From Rallus limicola (lineage: Eukaryota > Chordata > Aves > Gruiformes > Rallidae), in the NCBI GenBank assembly GCA_022605955.1, contig JAKCOZ010000018.1:3728001-3792000 (forward strand): DNA of 64,000 bases. The letters are read 5' to 3'. The first letter of the stretch is position 1, and each line of letters opens with the position of its first letter. Under the pieces are notes generated by a model that did no database searches, was not told the DNA's origin, and worked only from the letters and a program-made list of their open reading frames with translations. This document shows, piece by piece, positions 1 through 15,484 of the stretch. Made by a program: the position numbers and the translations under genes.

Positions 1-3000
1 GGAGTAAGTTGTCTACCAAGCATCCAGAGTAGTCAGACTAGTTTCTTGACATATTTGGGAGATTATGAACTGGAAGGCTTGTCTCTGTTCTTATAGCCTG
101 TACTCCTACTTCTCTGAAAGGCTGCCTAGTGTGGGTGGCAGCTGTTTACATTGGCAGGATGCCTCCAGATAAAGAGGTGTATAGGACAGACTCCCCCCAA
201 TCCAGCTTCTATAGCAGGGAACCAATAGCTACAGTCAGAAAAGATAAATATTTGAGATTTGGGCAATGAGGTAAGTATTGAACAACTGCTGTACCTCAGC
301 GTTCAGAACACGTTATCCCACGGGTGGCAGTGTGCAGAGGCAGGCAGTGGCAGTGCAGGGAGCACTCGGCTGAACATCTGGCTGGCTGTAGAGGAGAATG
401 CGTTTGGGGTTCCCCATACAATCTGACTTCAAACACTGAATTATCACTTCATGTATGGTGGCTAAAAAACCTCACACTTTGAGAAGCAATGCAAGTTGCT
501 GTATTTCTTATCAGTAGGTTCTATCTCCACTGTGAAAGGAGCAGTTGAATAGCAAATACCTCCTCTCCTGCAGCACTATCAGCTCCCGTGCCCTTTACTC
601 ACATGGCATTTGAAGTAGGAAAATAGACAACTCTCGGATGGCATCACTGAACTCATGCAGGCTCCCTACTCCAACCAATGTAAGCAGCAAGCATCCCTGG
701 TATGGAAATCTACTTCGGAAGGGGCAAGGGAAACACAGGAGGCTGGTTTCATACACATGATTTGTATGCTGCTCCCCAGTTCACCTCCTACCAGCACTGG
801 GCTGATTGCTAACTCCATACAGCAGCTTTAGCAGGATTGCCTGCTCGTTATTACAAACATTGAGTTATATCACTATTTGACATTCCCTGTCTCAAGCAGT
901 GACATTAACAGGCTCTTCGTTCTGCATCACTTGCAGGACACGGTCTAGGCAAGCAGCAGTACACCACCACAGCCTCTTTGCCCACAGACAGACCAGTTGC
1001 AGCTACTGTGCTTTTACGCGATGCCTAGACCAGCTCTGGAAACATTACTTCACTATACTCTGATCTGAGAGCAGCCTGTCAACCTGGAAATCCTGTCCAC
1101 ATGGAAATGTATCCAGCTAGACACAGGAGGCTACCAAAGCAAGCGAATCCCAGAGAGGCCTAACTGCAGTCATAAGACGACAGGAACAGAACATTTCTGG
1201 CTGCCTCTAAGAATCAGAGGAGATGCCCAGTGAAGATGATCTTGGAGCACTGGAGAACACAGAACAAAAAATCCTAGTTGCAAAGCAGTTGTGAATTGAA
1301 GATACAGAACACGTACTTAAGCATAAGCATTGCCTTGCCAATTGTAATCCAGGTCACATCCTTCCAAAACTATTTTAACAGACTCAGCCTGGCGGGCCAA
1401 CACTGTGAACAGCCTTTGGAAATAAAGGCATGGCATCACACTTCCCTTCCAAAGAGGAGGAAGCCCAGGTTACACGGCACTCGGCTCATGGATGCACATT
1501 AGCTACTGAAATTCACAGTATCAGCTCTACTATCAAGTACTGTTGCCACCAGTGTTGCTGCAATGCCTTCACAGTTCCTGAAAAGTCACACTGTATAAAA
1601 ATAAACAGAAATGTCAAAACAGGAACAGATGTCTAGAACAACCTCAGGAGAGTAAAGCTTTAGGAGATGCAAAGAGTTAGAACCGTAAGATAAGAATATG
1701 AAGCTAATGGGTTTAGTACCTTGTTCATCCAAAGCCTTGATCTACTGTCTACTTAAGCCACAAAAAAATTATTCTAAGCTGTGTTTATAGACAGAACTGC
1801 ACAAAGCACAGAACAGCTCAGTACTTCAAACATCACAAAGGGGGTCAATAGCCATTTGCACTGAAGCCTGCTCGCTCATTTGCAGAAAGCAAAAATGAGA
1901 TTTGTATCACCAAGTGAGGTCAATTGATTTACAAATATAATTTATTTGGAATCATCCGCTATCAATATATTTTACCAGCAGGTTAAATTTGTGTTCACGT
2001 ACAAGTTGTAACACTCCTTGCTCCTTGCATTCCTCCTCCCCAGCTCTTGCACAGCTTGAAGTCCACCTGCAGAACTCAAGGGAAACCCCTTATGAAAAAT
2101 TAATGTCCCAAGACAGTTCACAACTCAACTATTACCAGAATATTATCTGCAGATCTCTATGAGCACAGCCTCATGGATGCAATCCATGTACCTTGTTCAA
2201 AGAGGAGGTAAGTAGCAGGCTCAGAAGTTAAGTACAAACAATAAATGATATCTGGATTGCAAATTATAACTGGCTGCCAAAAAAGCAAAGTGGCATCTTC
2301 AAACACGTCCATATGTGTGTGTCATCTCGTGCCATGGGGCAACTGACAGTCATTTTGCCGCACAGGCCTTGCAAAGAGGAGACTACCTATTTTAGCTTGA
2401 GGCAGTTAACTAAGGCTCTGCTTAATGCAGAGTATCATTTAAGTGCCCTACAGAGGTAACCAGGTATCAAAAGCTTTTCAGTTATTCCTCGGTTCAAAAT
2501 GCACAACGTTTCTTTCCACTAGGCGAAGACTCAGCATCGGTACAGTAGCACTTCATCACTGCTGCTCACACTTCATGGTCTAGGTATGCGTCAGAGACAC
2601 ACCTTACATAGTCCTACCATTAATATTTAGCTACAATTTTACTTTAGTATGAGGAAAGAGCTGCCTTCCAAAGGACCAGTCTTCCTCTTTTCAATATACT
2701 GAAGTGAAGATGACTAAACCCACTCCAGATTGTGTCTTTTTGATACTTCTGTATTCCTACTTTTCCCATCTTGACATCTTCCTCATACAACAGATGCGCA
2801 AAACTCATTTGGACCCTGAAAGAGAAACTCCTGGCAGCAAAGTTAGGTCGACTAGTCTCAATCTCTTCGGTAGCAATAAAACACACTTAGAAATATTTCT
2901 AAGAGAAATATTCTAGACAGAAAAAAAAAATCCATTGTCAATGGTTTTAGCATGCTATTTTGCTTTGGTGCACTGAGGCTTCCCATTGCTACCAAACTGA

Positions 3001-6000
3001 TCTTTCTCCATGGTCAGTCTCCAGCTCTTCCTGAGACTCAACTCCACAAGCAACACCTTCAAACTCTGAGGAAACAGTACCCTTCTTCCACATTTCAAAA
3101 AAAAAGCCAGATGTACAGCACTCACTCTCCCAGGGAAGAGCAGAAGATTGCAACCTTTTCTAAAAGAAAATCAGAGTAGCCCCTGCAGACTAAATTCCAG
3201 GTTTGGTGATGACAGTATAATCTTACTGGTGCTGATGCTATCATTCAGGAAAGTTTCACCTCAACAGTGCTGGCCATCATCACTGAAAATCGCAGAGCTA
3301 ATGAGAAGAGCCAAGGCCACCTACACCCATAATACAGTTTCCTGCAAGAAGGCCACCAGCATCCTGCTAGGTCAAGCTGAGAGCAGGCCAGTGGTCCTGC
3401 AAGCACTTCACCCCCCAGAAATGCAGGTCACAAACCCTGCACTGGGAAGATGCAGACGGATCGACATTTTATGATCATCTCCCCTTGATTTTCATCGTAA
3501 CTGAATGCCTGGTGGTTGTTTCATTGCTTTCAAGGTTTATAACGACAGCCTGCCAAAACATTTAGCTTGAAGTCTCTAGAAGTTCTGTACCTCATCCAAG
3601 CTTCTGGCTCACATGGCAGCAGCAGAAAGACCAGCTTCAGTACCAATATACTACCTGCTCCACGTTAAGAGGTGAAGGAGTTGAATCACAACAGAACAGG
3701 CTGCATCTCATCCTGGCCTTACAAGCAGCATAACCTCAATGAAAACCCACCACTATATTTGCCCTATTCCAGTATCATGGCAAATGAAAGCTGGGGTCAT
3801 GGCATCAAGGTCAGACCCACAAGAAAGCTGGCTAGGAAGTCCACCAGCTCTGTGGTCATGCACCATGATATAGATATAGCATACGGTATACACCCAACTA
3901 GATACAGCACATGCAAACCTAGCAGTCCTGACAGCCCTGCCACTTGACAGGCCCAAACACAACCTCCACGAGAGCAGAGGTGATGGCATTACTACTCATT
4001 GTGCTCCTCAGCAAGTCCATTTGGCTCAATCAACTGGGAGATGAGTCTTCACATACAAATGGATGGTTTCAGCCAGAAGGAGCAAGTCAAGCTCCATCTC
4101 CTTGAGCAGAAGGCACACAGCTTCACAGTAGTTAAAAACAGACTTTCCAAGATCATTAGCACACATCCAAACCCCTAGCACATATCTAGATGCCCTAAAA
4201 CTTAAAAGAATCTGGATTTCTGCCTAAACTAAGTTAGGCATTCAGAAATTAACCCTCTGAAAGACACGAGCAATTCCTGAATACCTCTAAAAAACCCCAC
4301 ACAGCACACAAGAGGACATCCATGTAGCCATGGAGAAAGAGAGAGCTTTTTATTCTGTCCTTATCAAGAGAAAAAAACCCCAAAACTCATTTAAGTATCT
4401 GCTCCTGAAGTTCAAACAGTCTCAGCAAGAGAAGGGCTACAGCCATGCTGTAATGGTACTTGGCTTTCTTCTGGGATGCAGCAGTTCCCATTTTTCAGCA
4501 CATAATCACAGCCATAGTAGTAAGCACTGATTCTTTTTTTGCACTACAAGGGTTGCTTTATCTGCACCGTGACACTTTCCTGGGATGTGCTTCAGAATGA
4601 AGTGCACCCAAAAAGCATTTTAAAAAAGGTTGTTTCTAGGCAATACAGTTTCTTAGCCTGAATCAGCATGTTTCTGTACAGGGATATGTGCTAGTGCAGG
4701 GGAGGGAGGGAGAACTGTGTCACATCCACAGCACAAAGACATCAGCAACTGAGCCAGGCTAATGGTTTGCCTCTCCCATTAAAAGCATCATTCCCACTTT
4801 CCACCCTACTCATCCTTTCCTTGCTTGTCTCCCCAGCACAGCAGTCCTGCTCTCGCCATCACAACCCCTCCCCAAGCCCTCCCACAGCCTGCTTCCACTC
4901 CGTAACACAACACAGGAGTACCCAGACTTTTCTGCAGAGTGAATTTACAGTTGGGTTAGCAGGACTCGGCAGTTGATAGCATGCCAGCAACAGGGAAGTG
5001 TCAGGAACAGAAGCAGCACCGGGGAAAACCGCAGACCCCCTTGTTGGTTGTGATGAGCTGCCTGGCTGCTCACCAGATTTCTGGGCACCAAACTTGCAGA
5101 TGAGCTTCATCTGCCACAGAATTATAATTAAAACAGGTCCTCTCGAATGGCCCATCTTTTCCAGCTGCCAGACTCTGCCCTGCTACTGCCTTCGGACTCT
5201 TTATTCATTTATACATTAAGTGCACAGAAACTGACTGCTTTAGAATTGTGTCTCTTCGATTTATGTACACCTTTAAACTACACCAGACCTGCAGTGGGAC
5301 CAGCGGCCACCCTGACAGCTACCACTGTCAGGAAGGGATCTCCTGAAGCCAAGACCAGAAGCATTTGTGGAAGTGTTGTGCAGCCGCAGTGCTCGCTGTC
5401 AGCCCAGTCAGGCAGCACAGCCAGCGCAGGAATGTGCTCGTTGACTGCACCTTTTCATCTCGATAAGGATTTTCAAGGTCATGTTCGCTTCCCTCCCAAC
5501 TCCTCCCCTGCTCCAGTGAAATCCCAAGCACGCAGCCCTGGGCCCTGGTGCATGTTCCACCCTCAGCATCTCCGGGACACCGGCACAACCTGTTATATTC
5601 CTTAGTGGCAGTAAACCCCAGCCTTCCGACTTGCTTGCGGCCAGCTCCCTGGGTTAGCAACACCTCTGTCCCATGAGCAAGACAGCACAGCACCACGGCA
5701 GCAGCTGCTTTGCCCCAGCAGTTCCTGTGTTCCAGGGTTCAGGTAACTGCAGTGAAGGTTGTTGCCTCCAGGAGTGGCATTTCTGAATTAAATATTTTAA
5801 GTAGAACAGGCTGCAACCTGGGCCAAAACGTAATCAGACTCACAGGCCAAGAGAAAAGCTGTGGTCGTAACTCACGCTGTGCATACTAAAGCTACAGGCT
5901 CCAGTGAGGCACTGTGTGGAGACTGCCTTTGGGACAGTCCCATCACTCTGTCCCCGCACCCACAAAGCGGTCAGCCAAACTAGCCCAGCATGAGCAGCCA

Positions 6001-6483
6001 AGGGGAAGAGCTGCCTGCCAGCCCAGGGCTTGGAGGAAATGTGGAGGTGACAGTGCCGGGCCTGGGAAGCCCCTCTCCTCCAGGCATAGGGGATGTAGCC
6101 CCCTCTCCTCCACCCAGCAGTTGTGAAGCATGGATACAACCAGCTTAAGGACCCGCAGACACCCCTCACACCACATAAGAATTCCAGATAACTACTGAAG
6201 AAGCATACACACTGCCTGCTTACAAAGCCAGCTAATTATACAATCTGTTAAGCATGTATGCACGCACAACGGTACTTTGAGCCATTAGAGGACGGGATTT
6301 ATACTTCACTGCACGCATCTTGCTCTTTGTGAGTGCGTGCCTGGATACAGCCAAAGTGAACACAAGTATCTGGAATGTCTGCAGCTCGCCGGCCAGCGCA
6401 TCTGAATACAAAGCTGGGCCCTGCGAGAATGACTGGCTGTGCATGACCCTCAGTTGCTTCCCCAGTGATGTTTAAAATCCTTA

Positions 6484-6517
6484 TTCCCTCCCCTCCCCCT
6501 TCCCCCCCCCCCCCCCC
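6484..6517. repeat. C-rich low-complexity tract with C16 run
   Basis: The plus strand is almost pure C with a few T from 6,484 and ends in an uninterrupted run of 16 C at 6,502-6,517. The minus strand is therefore G-rich, with several G-runs of four or more. That could form a G-quadruplex in DNA or in the nascent WWC-family transcript, which reads this strand. It is simple sequence, not coding. Confidence 0.9.
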
Positions 6518-9500
6518 GACTCTGAGCATCTGAAAGCAGAGTACAGCACAGCATTTAAGCCATATTCCTAAGATGTAGGAGTGATGTCAGTGAGGAGAAA
6601 GCATCCATGCAGGTGACGGATTGTGAAGACAAAGAGCTCGACATCGGAGCCAGCAGCAATGCTTGCCATAGCCCGGCTGCCTGCGTTTCATCCCGGCAGA
6701 AGGCCCCGGCTCTGGGGCAGCGGGGATCTCCGTTCCCATGGCAGCAGCCACTCCTCCCCAGCCAAGCCCACGCCAGATGGAGATCCCTGCCCTTGGTGTC
6801 TGCCAGGCAGATAATGCCCATGGCACAGAGTCACCATCTCTTCCCTTCAGTCCCTGCAGCTTCACCTAGCACCCCGGGAGGTTTTGGGCCCCAGCATGAG
6901 TGCTCTGCAGAGCAGCCCAGGCCAGGCCCCCACAGCCACAGGGCCACAGCTCGGACCAGGGCTCCCTCACACACTCCTCGAGCCGTGCCTTTCCACATCC
7001 TGCTGCAGGCAGCAGCAGCTGCTGAGGCTAATGACAAGTGGGCATGGCACAATAGCACCAGCTGAACACGTCTGTCTACTTGTGCACAGCACTCAGCTGG
7101 CTGCCTCTGTCCTTGTGCTCATCAACAAAGCATCTGGGGGCTTCTTATGTAAAAACTGAGAGCAATAGCTATGGCTTTAATGGATTACATGGCATTGCCA
7201 TGTTTCTTACTCCTAAATGAGCTACTTCTGCTAAGGTTTTAACTTCAGCTTCACAGATCTCCACATATCCAATGTTATCTACAGGTGAGCTCTACTCTTC
7301 CTACTTCATCCCCTATGCTCTTTACACAAAATAAGCCCTCTTTGTACACCAACCCAGCAAATAAGTCACAGGATCTACAGGTGCTTTAAGGCACAAGAGA
7401 CTCCTGAGACTTACCTGTGGGGCACAAAATGCCCAGGGACATTAGCCAGAGCACACCCTGCCTCTACGAGAGGAAAAGGACGAAAGCCAGCATTATTTTC
7501 CGAAAAGCCACTTAAGCGCCAAGTTAATCAGCAACTCAGCTGCTGTGTTCAACTCTTATGTACATCCAACCTGCTCACACAAGAAGGTGGTAATGACTCT
7601 GACTATTTAAATCACCACCACTGCATTTCCAACCTAACACCTCTGCACAGGTGAAATTGCAGAACAGGCTGTCCCTCCATGCATTCAGCTTGTTCTCATC
7701 CCCAGTCACCTTAACCACTATCATTCCCTGAAATTTAGAGAGCAAGGTTCTGATAAACCACTTCCTTCAGAGCCAGCCTTCTCTAGGTACAGTCCAAATC
7801 CCATACAGCTGACGTCGTCAGAAAGGCACCTTTGTCCAGCTTACCCCACTCATGTTTCCTCTTCTTCCACCCATACCAAATTTTTTTTTCCAGAGTGTAA
7901 AATACTAATTTGTTCCAAGAACTCTCAGTAACATGTTTTCTTCACAACCATCATTTTTTGTGGCCTTTATAGCTGACAAAGGACAAGCTACAGTTGAGTA
8001 AAACCCCATTTTAAGTCTTACTCCATGAAAACCAGTATTTGTAGCAAGATATTTCAGGTACAACTCAAGCAGACAGGAAGGTGTGAAGAGGCAGGAACCA
8101 AACCTCTGTGGTTACACCCCTAGAAGAGAACTCAGGACACCCCAAGGAGCACAGCCTTAGCTGTAGCTTGTTTATTACTTACTGAAGCTGTTAGAATACA
8201 GCCACGACTGTTGCTCAAGGCAATTACCTAAAATATCTCAGCCGTTCTTTCTCACCCTTCTTTTTAAGTCAAAGCTGTGTTTAATAGATCTGACATCGTG
8301 CCTTATAGCACTGTACATCTGGTGTTAAGCAAGCTATCGCAAGAGCTCACAGGTTTGAAATTTGCTGCGCAGATGAGTACTACTCCACCATCAGCACCAG
8401 AATGAGCTGCAACTCCCATGCCAGTAATTCCTTCAGCATATAGTTTCACTGTATTATCCATTTCATTCATTTCTACACAAAACTTGATCTACACCATCAG
8501 CGCAGAATTCCCAATGCGTATATTAACTTGCTCCTATCAGTTCAGCTAAATAATCATTATCCATAGTTCAGCTTATCTGCAAAGGCCAAGCTATAGTTTT
8601 TTGGCAAACAAAATACTCCTGATGCCCTTGCTTAGTATCCTGAAGCTAACCTACAGAGTCATCCAGAGGACCAATTTGTTATCAAGTTCCAAAATCAGTG
8701 ATTAAACAGCAGAACTATTAAAAACACAGACCATACTGGCAGAGGTCTTTGAATAGAGGACATTATTAATGGAAAGAAGGAGTGTTCAATGTCTTTCTAA
8801 TAATTGCCAAATCTATGGCATAAACAGATGCTTCTTCTGTTCCAGAGCAGTGAAGACAAAGGACTGTGATACTGCAGAAACTGCAGTGGTTGGGATAAAC
8901 CGAGTGTGACATTGAAATCCTCTAACAGCATTTCAGAGAAAAATATTGAATGTTTTGCCAGGCTCTTGAGCAACAACATGCTGAGCAAGACCAACACAAA
9001 GGTAAAGTGGTGCCTTCAGTTTTCCATGCAGAAGATATCAGGAGGGCACCCAGAAAGCAGCACATGTTTTCTTTGGTGTCACCTTCACAGTGTCGCAGCA
9101 GATGGAATTACAGCCCCCAGCGCAGCACTGAGAAAGCATCAATATGATATTTAAGCTGTCTGCTTTGAAAGACAAACTACAAGTGACACAGCTGCCTCAC
9201 TGAACCCACAGTGCCAGGCAAGTGTGGCACAGCTGCACCCACCGCAGCTCAGGAGCATGCCGTGACTGCCAGGGGAATGACGTCTGCAGGAAGGAGACTC
9301 TAGCCCAGCAGGTCACTGCTGCCAAAGACAGTCCATGGGCATTTCAACTTACTGCACCAGCAGAGATTGTACTAAAACAGGTTAAAGAAATAACCAAATT
9401 CACATATCATCCGGCCTCTACCTGAGCACCGCTCATTTAAAAAGCCAGGTTTGTTAATTAATCCATTCTATTTTTCCTTATTAACATATAACCCAAAGTA

Positions 9501-12500
9501 CTGCCACACAGCCAGGTCATATAGCCTCACAGCAGTCAGAAACAATATGCCTCATACATACATCAGCCATTCCCCTGCCTGCATCCAAACTCCTTGGCTT
9601 TAGATAGTGGATGCTTTGCCCGTCAAGGAGTCACCTACTCAGCATTCGGTCTAAGGACTGAGTTTGTTGACCCCAATTTTGTCCTTTCTACAGAACTAAA
9701 CCAATATCCTCCAAGTACCCAGAAATGCATTTTCATCCCTTTACGTGCCACCAGCTCAGATGCGCTGATGCTGTGACATGGCAGAGGATAACAAATTCTC
9801 AGTGCTCATTGTAAAAGCAACAACTTTTCACAGTTACCTGGAAACATTCTTTCAAATCAACTGAAGTAGCGCTTTGTACAGCAGAGCCCCTAAGCACCAA
9901 CGGGACATCACCTCTGCTACATGCCTCCTTCATCACAGCCCAAGACAGCAATGGGGCTCTTCTCTGATCACTGAGGAGCAGAACCTACCTGTGACTGAAT
10001 GAGAAAAACAAGTAAACAGGACTAAAAGGCCAATTTGTTACACCTGTGGCAGCCAGAAAAATATGTGTATAGTCCTTGGTGAATTGAGTGTATTGCCCTG
10101 TTTTCTTGTTCAGTTGAATCAAAGAGTCCCAGAAGCAGGCTGTTACAGAACAGGAGCAGGAAAGCTAAATCAGACAACATAACTTTCAAAGAGGGAGACT
10201 AACCTTGGTGGTGAGGAGAGAACAGGAGAACACTGCTGGCTTTTCCCACCCAGCATGGATGTACTTTATATTCTCCTCAAGGCAAGCCCGATGCCCAAAG
10301 GAGAAAGAGCTCATGAAGCTACAAAAAGGAGCAAAACAAGCCACTGCAAGTGTCAGGGGAAAGGGCAGTAAACAACACTGATGGTCAGCTACAAGAACCA
10401 ACCACAGCTTTCCCCAAGGGCAAAGCTGGGTTGACATAACAGAACATGCTCAGGTCCAGTTCTTAAGAACCAAATAAATCTTTCATGAAAAAAACAAGTG
10501 GTTCTTCAGTAAGTGCCCAGAGCACTGCAGAAACACCTGCCATCACAACCAACACCAGGCTGTGGCACAAGCAAACCGGCTGGTGAGTCTGCAGAGGACA
10601 TATGCCTGATATTTCCAGTGCCAAAGGGCCCTGAGGAAGGAGAGGGCAGGCAGGGAATATGTAGTGCAATGACAGGACAAGGCCCAACCTCATCTTATCA
10701 TGCTACTATCAGAGGCACACACTGAACTCTTTTTTCCCCATCATGATGCCTGTCAGTTGCTGTCCCATTTGCATTTTGCCCATCCTTTAGTCCAGTAGCT
10801 GAAGGGCAAAACAAACCATCGCCCCACCCGACCCAGAAACTCCACACTGTCACAGAGCACTCACCTGCCCTAACAGCCCAAGCTGCAGGAAATCATCATT
10901 TTACAGCAGTAATTTTTCCCATCTGTGATGTTGGAAGGTGTATATTTTGTCACTTTAAAGCTCTGAAAACAAAAAGCATCAGCAATAGTACATTGATGCT
11001 AATTTTTCAGTGCTCCACGACGAACTTATGCTACATCCCTTAAAGGTGATTCACTTCGGTTGTACAAAGGCTACTTCTTGCAGATACTGGCACTCCAAGC
11101 TCTAACAGTCATCTGCCTTCTTCCTTACAGACAGGATATGAAAGTTTAGACAAAGGTATTTGACATTAAAATCAGCTGAGAAAAACATCGTAACAAGTTT
11201 TCAAGTCTATTTGCTTTTCATCACATAAGCTTTGCAGTATTTCTTGCGAGTCTTTGCTTCATGTGTTTTGCTCAAGACCTACCAATTATCCTAATAAAAT
11301 AATACCCAAAGCATACCAAAAATCTTTTAATAGAGTGAAAATTAGACTATCAGATCTATTACACCACCCAGCCTTTCCCCTCTAGCAGAGGAGCATTAGA
11401 GCCTTTGGACATCTCATTTCAACAGGAAGGTTATTTAGTTCTAGAGTCTGGAGTAAAGGATTTAATCACTAAAGGATTTGCAAATTACACATGAATATGC
11501 ATGTAGCACTTCTCACCATGACATAAATCCTATTGTATATTTATGAATGGATTGCTTTGCCTCCAGCTTCTACATGTATATAAACACTGGTTTTAATCTC
11601 CAATTCCTTCCTCCCTCCCTCTTTTGTAAAGAGTTGCTTAAACAAATTTGCATTTTTGGAATCTATTATCTCCAGTGCATTTCTTGCCTTTTTTAAAAAA
11701 AAAAAAAAGCTCAATAAAACCTCCTTCACCCATCAGGCAAAATGCCTAATTTGGTAAATGCTTTAGAGACACTGTACACATGGCCATAGGAGAGCTAAGC
11801 AGCAGTGCTGTACAGCTTGTCAGAAAGCAGAAGCACTGGTCACTGGAAAGAGGAGTGCTCTGAGCATCACAGCCAGGAACAAAGGCATGAACTGACAGGT
11901 CAGCAGCTTGCCTTCCACTGCTAAGGGGAATAAACCCTTCATAAGCATCTCAGGAACAGCATAAATAATGAAAACTCATACTGTAAAATCCTTAATTCGC
12001 TCTGACATAACTCCATTATTCCCTACACATTTCATCGGGGCTGGTCATCAGGCAGCTGGATCAAAGCAGTGTTTCAGCCTGCCTCCACCAGTATATTTGG
12101 TCAGAGGCACACATCTGCCCAACTACTCCAGGGAAATCATTCAAACTATTGCCTGCAAAGGTTGTTGTTGAAGTTATTTCATTTAGGTTATTTCTTTGCA
12201 AATCTATTCTGTAATAACTCTGATTGCGAAGAAACACATAACCAACTTGTGGCACTCCATGAGAAGCAAGTGCCACAAGCGGATTTCCAAGCAGGCTGAT
12301 GACAGGTGTGAATTACCACTTGGACTGTTCTCATCTTCGTTGCGACACAGCAAAACCTCCAACACAGAGGAGTTAACTGCACTGGCTGCCTTCCTCTTGA
12401 AAGGCCTGGTCTTCAAGGACCTAGTATCTCTTGACCCTGTTCAGAAGAGGGGAGCAGCCATGGAGTCCCAGTCTTTCCCCTGCTGCCCTGGAGCAGAGAG

Positions 12501-13774
12501 CCCAAGGGCTCTGGCAGCAGCTAGGAGACAAGATGGGACACAATCTGACATGCTGCTCCCAAATACTCACTGGCTGTTCACACTTTAACACTGGCAGCAT
12601 GTTATGCCTGCCTCCAATGAAAATGGGATCTCTTTCCCATGGGACGGAAGAACCATCACGGCACCTGACTCAAAACCCACAGTGACCACACTGAAAGGAA
12701 CCATCAGGCCATCTCAGCTACTGAAGATGAAACACAACTTGTCAGAGCGACCATCCAAAACTGCAGGAGCCTGTCCCTGGGAAGTAGAAAAGAAACCAGG
12801 AAGTGCAGTGGGGTATTAGCGACAGACTACTGCACAAATAGAGAATAAAGATGAGAAAATTCAACAGAGAACATTTGCTCTAGGGATAAGAGTGGCATTT
12901 ACAAAGGATGTGTGAAAACAAGCCTGAGTGCAGGACTCTGTGGGACCAGTTCAGCTGCAAATTTTCCTTGCAAACTTGCAACCCTTCTGCAAATGACCAC
13001 ACCAGGTTCCTCAGCCCCACACCCCCCCTTCCTACCCACACATTCTTCTCCTAAAAAGAAATCTTAAATAGGAAGTGAGCAGCAGTGCCCAAGGAGTACA
13101 AGAGATTAGGCAAGCAAACAAGTGCATTAAGAAAGTGTTTACGTTCAGGTTATGCTTCCCTTACCATCAAGCAAAGGCCCTGATGGCAGGTATCTTCTAA
13201 ATCAAATTGCTGGTGAGCCAGTTGCATGGGAGGCTAGCGATGCCATGCAATAGTCTATGAATAATTAACAGACATTTGATAACATATCTACCTTTATTCA
13301 GAATTACAGACCATCTCAACTGAAAGAGGTATCACATTGATCTTTGATAGACTGGATTTAAGTTAAGTCTGGAAGCTGCTACATTGAAATTAAAAAAACA
13401 CAAACAGAAATGTAGGAAGTCTAAGGTATCTTGCCAAACCTTGGTGCACAGAAAGCCATGGGACACGGTACCAGCCGTGACATTTCACCTTCCTGCATAT
13501 ACGAGTTAAAAGATGACAGAATAATGCTCGCTGAGGACTGTAAGGAGATCTCTTAACCAAACAAATCTGCACATAGCTAGAATATTGGAAAACTTATTTT
13601 CTGAGAATTAGCTGTTAAATAGTCTAAAGCCTTTTATGTCTGTGTCCACATAAGAATTAAATAGTCAGTGTCCCACCAAGGCAACAGATAGTGTTTGATG
13701 CTTAGATCTTGTGTGACATTGTGGGGACATAAGAAAAGACAAACTCCAAGTCTGGCTGACTGCCTACCTGGAGG

Positions 13775-13853
13775 GAGGGCTCTCAGCTATTTCATCCTTC
13801 ACACCTTACCGCAGGGAGGATGGCCTGCAGCAGAATGGCAGTGGATAGAATAA
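13775..13853 (+). repeat. Left arm of a 79-bp inverted repeat
   Basis: This 79-bp segment reads GAGGGCTCTCAGC at its start and GTGGATAGAATAA at its end. Its reverse complement recurs at 15,485-15,563 with about 76 of 79 positions identical by eye. The differences are one T/C and two adjacent changes near the middle. Similarity stops abruptly on both sides. The arms are separated by 1,631 bp. I do not recognise the family. It could be two copies of an unknown dispersed repeat in opposite orientation or an inverted local duplication. Confidence 0.85.
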
Positions 13854-15484
13854 GCTTCATTGAATTTAAAAAAAACTCTAAACAAATGGATGAACTGACA
13901 ACTGGAGAGAGATCAGATGAACAGAAGCATTTAACCTCCTTACCCTCTGCAGGGTTAACACACCACTCACTGATCAAACGCACCTGAGCATCACCACATA
14001 CATGCTCAAAAAAACCTGTTCGAAGTGCTGACTTAAGTTTAATCATGCCAAACGCTGCAATATAAAAACTGTATTATTGTCAAGGATTTTTTTTTAAGAC
14101 AATTTAATATGAAAAGTTCATCTGCAATGTTATATACAGTACAGGTCATCCTAATTTAGATAAGCCATATCATTTTATCTTAAAAACGTCTCCTTTTCAT
14201 GCCAAATTCTTCCCTGAGAAGTTTACATCTCCACTTTACAAGAATTCATTCAGACTAAGAACTGGCAATGAAGCCACATCACAAGCATCACTCCACTGGT
14301 CATGGGGGGCACCTGGAACATCCTACAAAGGTCACAGAAGCTGCCGTGCCAGCAGAGATATTCCAAATGAAAAAGGTCTCAGGCTAGCTGAGCCACTCTC
14401 TTCCCATCAAAACACGCAAGCTCTAAGTAGCAGCCAAAAGATGGTACCAAAGTCAAACCAGGTGCTGAGGCGCAGAAGCAGCACTATTCTGAACAAAGGT
14501 TGGGTTCAAGCAGTGAAAGCCTGTCTAAAGAACGCTGCAGCAATCTAACAGCTGGTAAACTGGAGCAGCATCACTAATTGAGTGTGGACCTTACCCTGCG
14601 TGCCTTGCTGCAGCAACACTGTTACATCTCCTAGATCAGTGACACATGGTGCAGGAGCAGAGCACACGCTGCCTCGGAAATCCCAGTAACCCCCCAAGGG
14701 CCCACCAGGGCATGTTGGAGACAGGCTGAGCGCTTCCCTCAGGGAAAGCAGCACTGGGGTGAGCAGAGGCTTCAGCTTCAGAGCACCATGAAACACGCAG
14801 GTGCATTCCCACAGTGCAGGCAGTGAGGAGCCCTTCACCCCACTGCCCATGTCCTGCCAGCCCAGGACAGGAGCTGCCCATTCCCCACTCCCACCCACAC
14901 CTCCTCCCCTGCACTTCAGCAGCTGCAGAGAAAGCTAATCCAACCAACAGAGCATGACAATCTCCACCTCCCAAAGGCTTCTCTGTAGCCTGAATCAGCA
15001 CCACCCAAGCCAGGCCACCAACCTGTGACACTTCAAAGGAAACAGACTGTACAATTTGCAGAGCTGCATTACACGTGACATCCAAATACTTTCCATTACC
15101 ATCCCCACCCAAATTCCCCTTGTCTTCGAGCTCCTTAGCCAGATTACCTCATACTCAATCTTTCAAACCGTTCATCTACAAGAACTTCAAGCGTCCAGGC
15201 TCAATCTGCCAGTGAGTCAACTCCCAGACTGACTTGGGGGTTAGGTGTCACACTCCAAGAGATAACTGCTACCAGCCCTTGGTGCCAGCCTGCTCGAGCC
15301 CCTCAAAGACGTCCACAGGACTGGTGTGCTGGATGGCCTGGAGTCTGCATGGCCAAGGGGACAGCTTGTGCAGCAGGGCCACCAGCATGTTGCCAAGCAG
15401 CTGCAATGTCAGCAAAGCCACAGCAGCACAGCCCTGTGGAGCAGTTCTGAGGCTACCTATCTCTTCCCATGCTGCTCAGGAAGA

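Noticed and set aside
10644..10660. GGAGAGGGCAGG as a further CTCF-like site
   Set aside because: The 5' half of the motif does not match; only about 11 of 14 positions agree.
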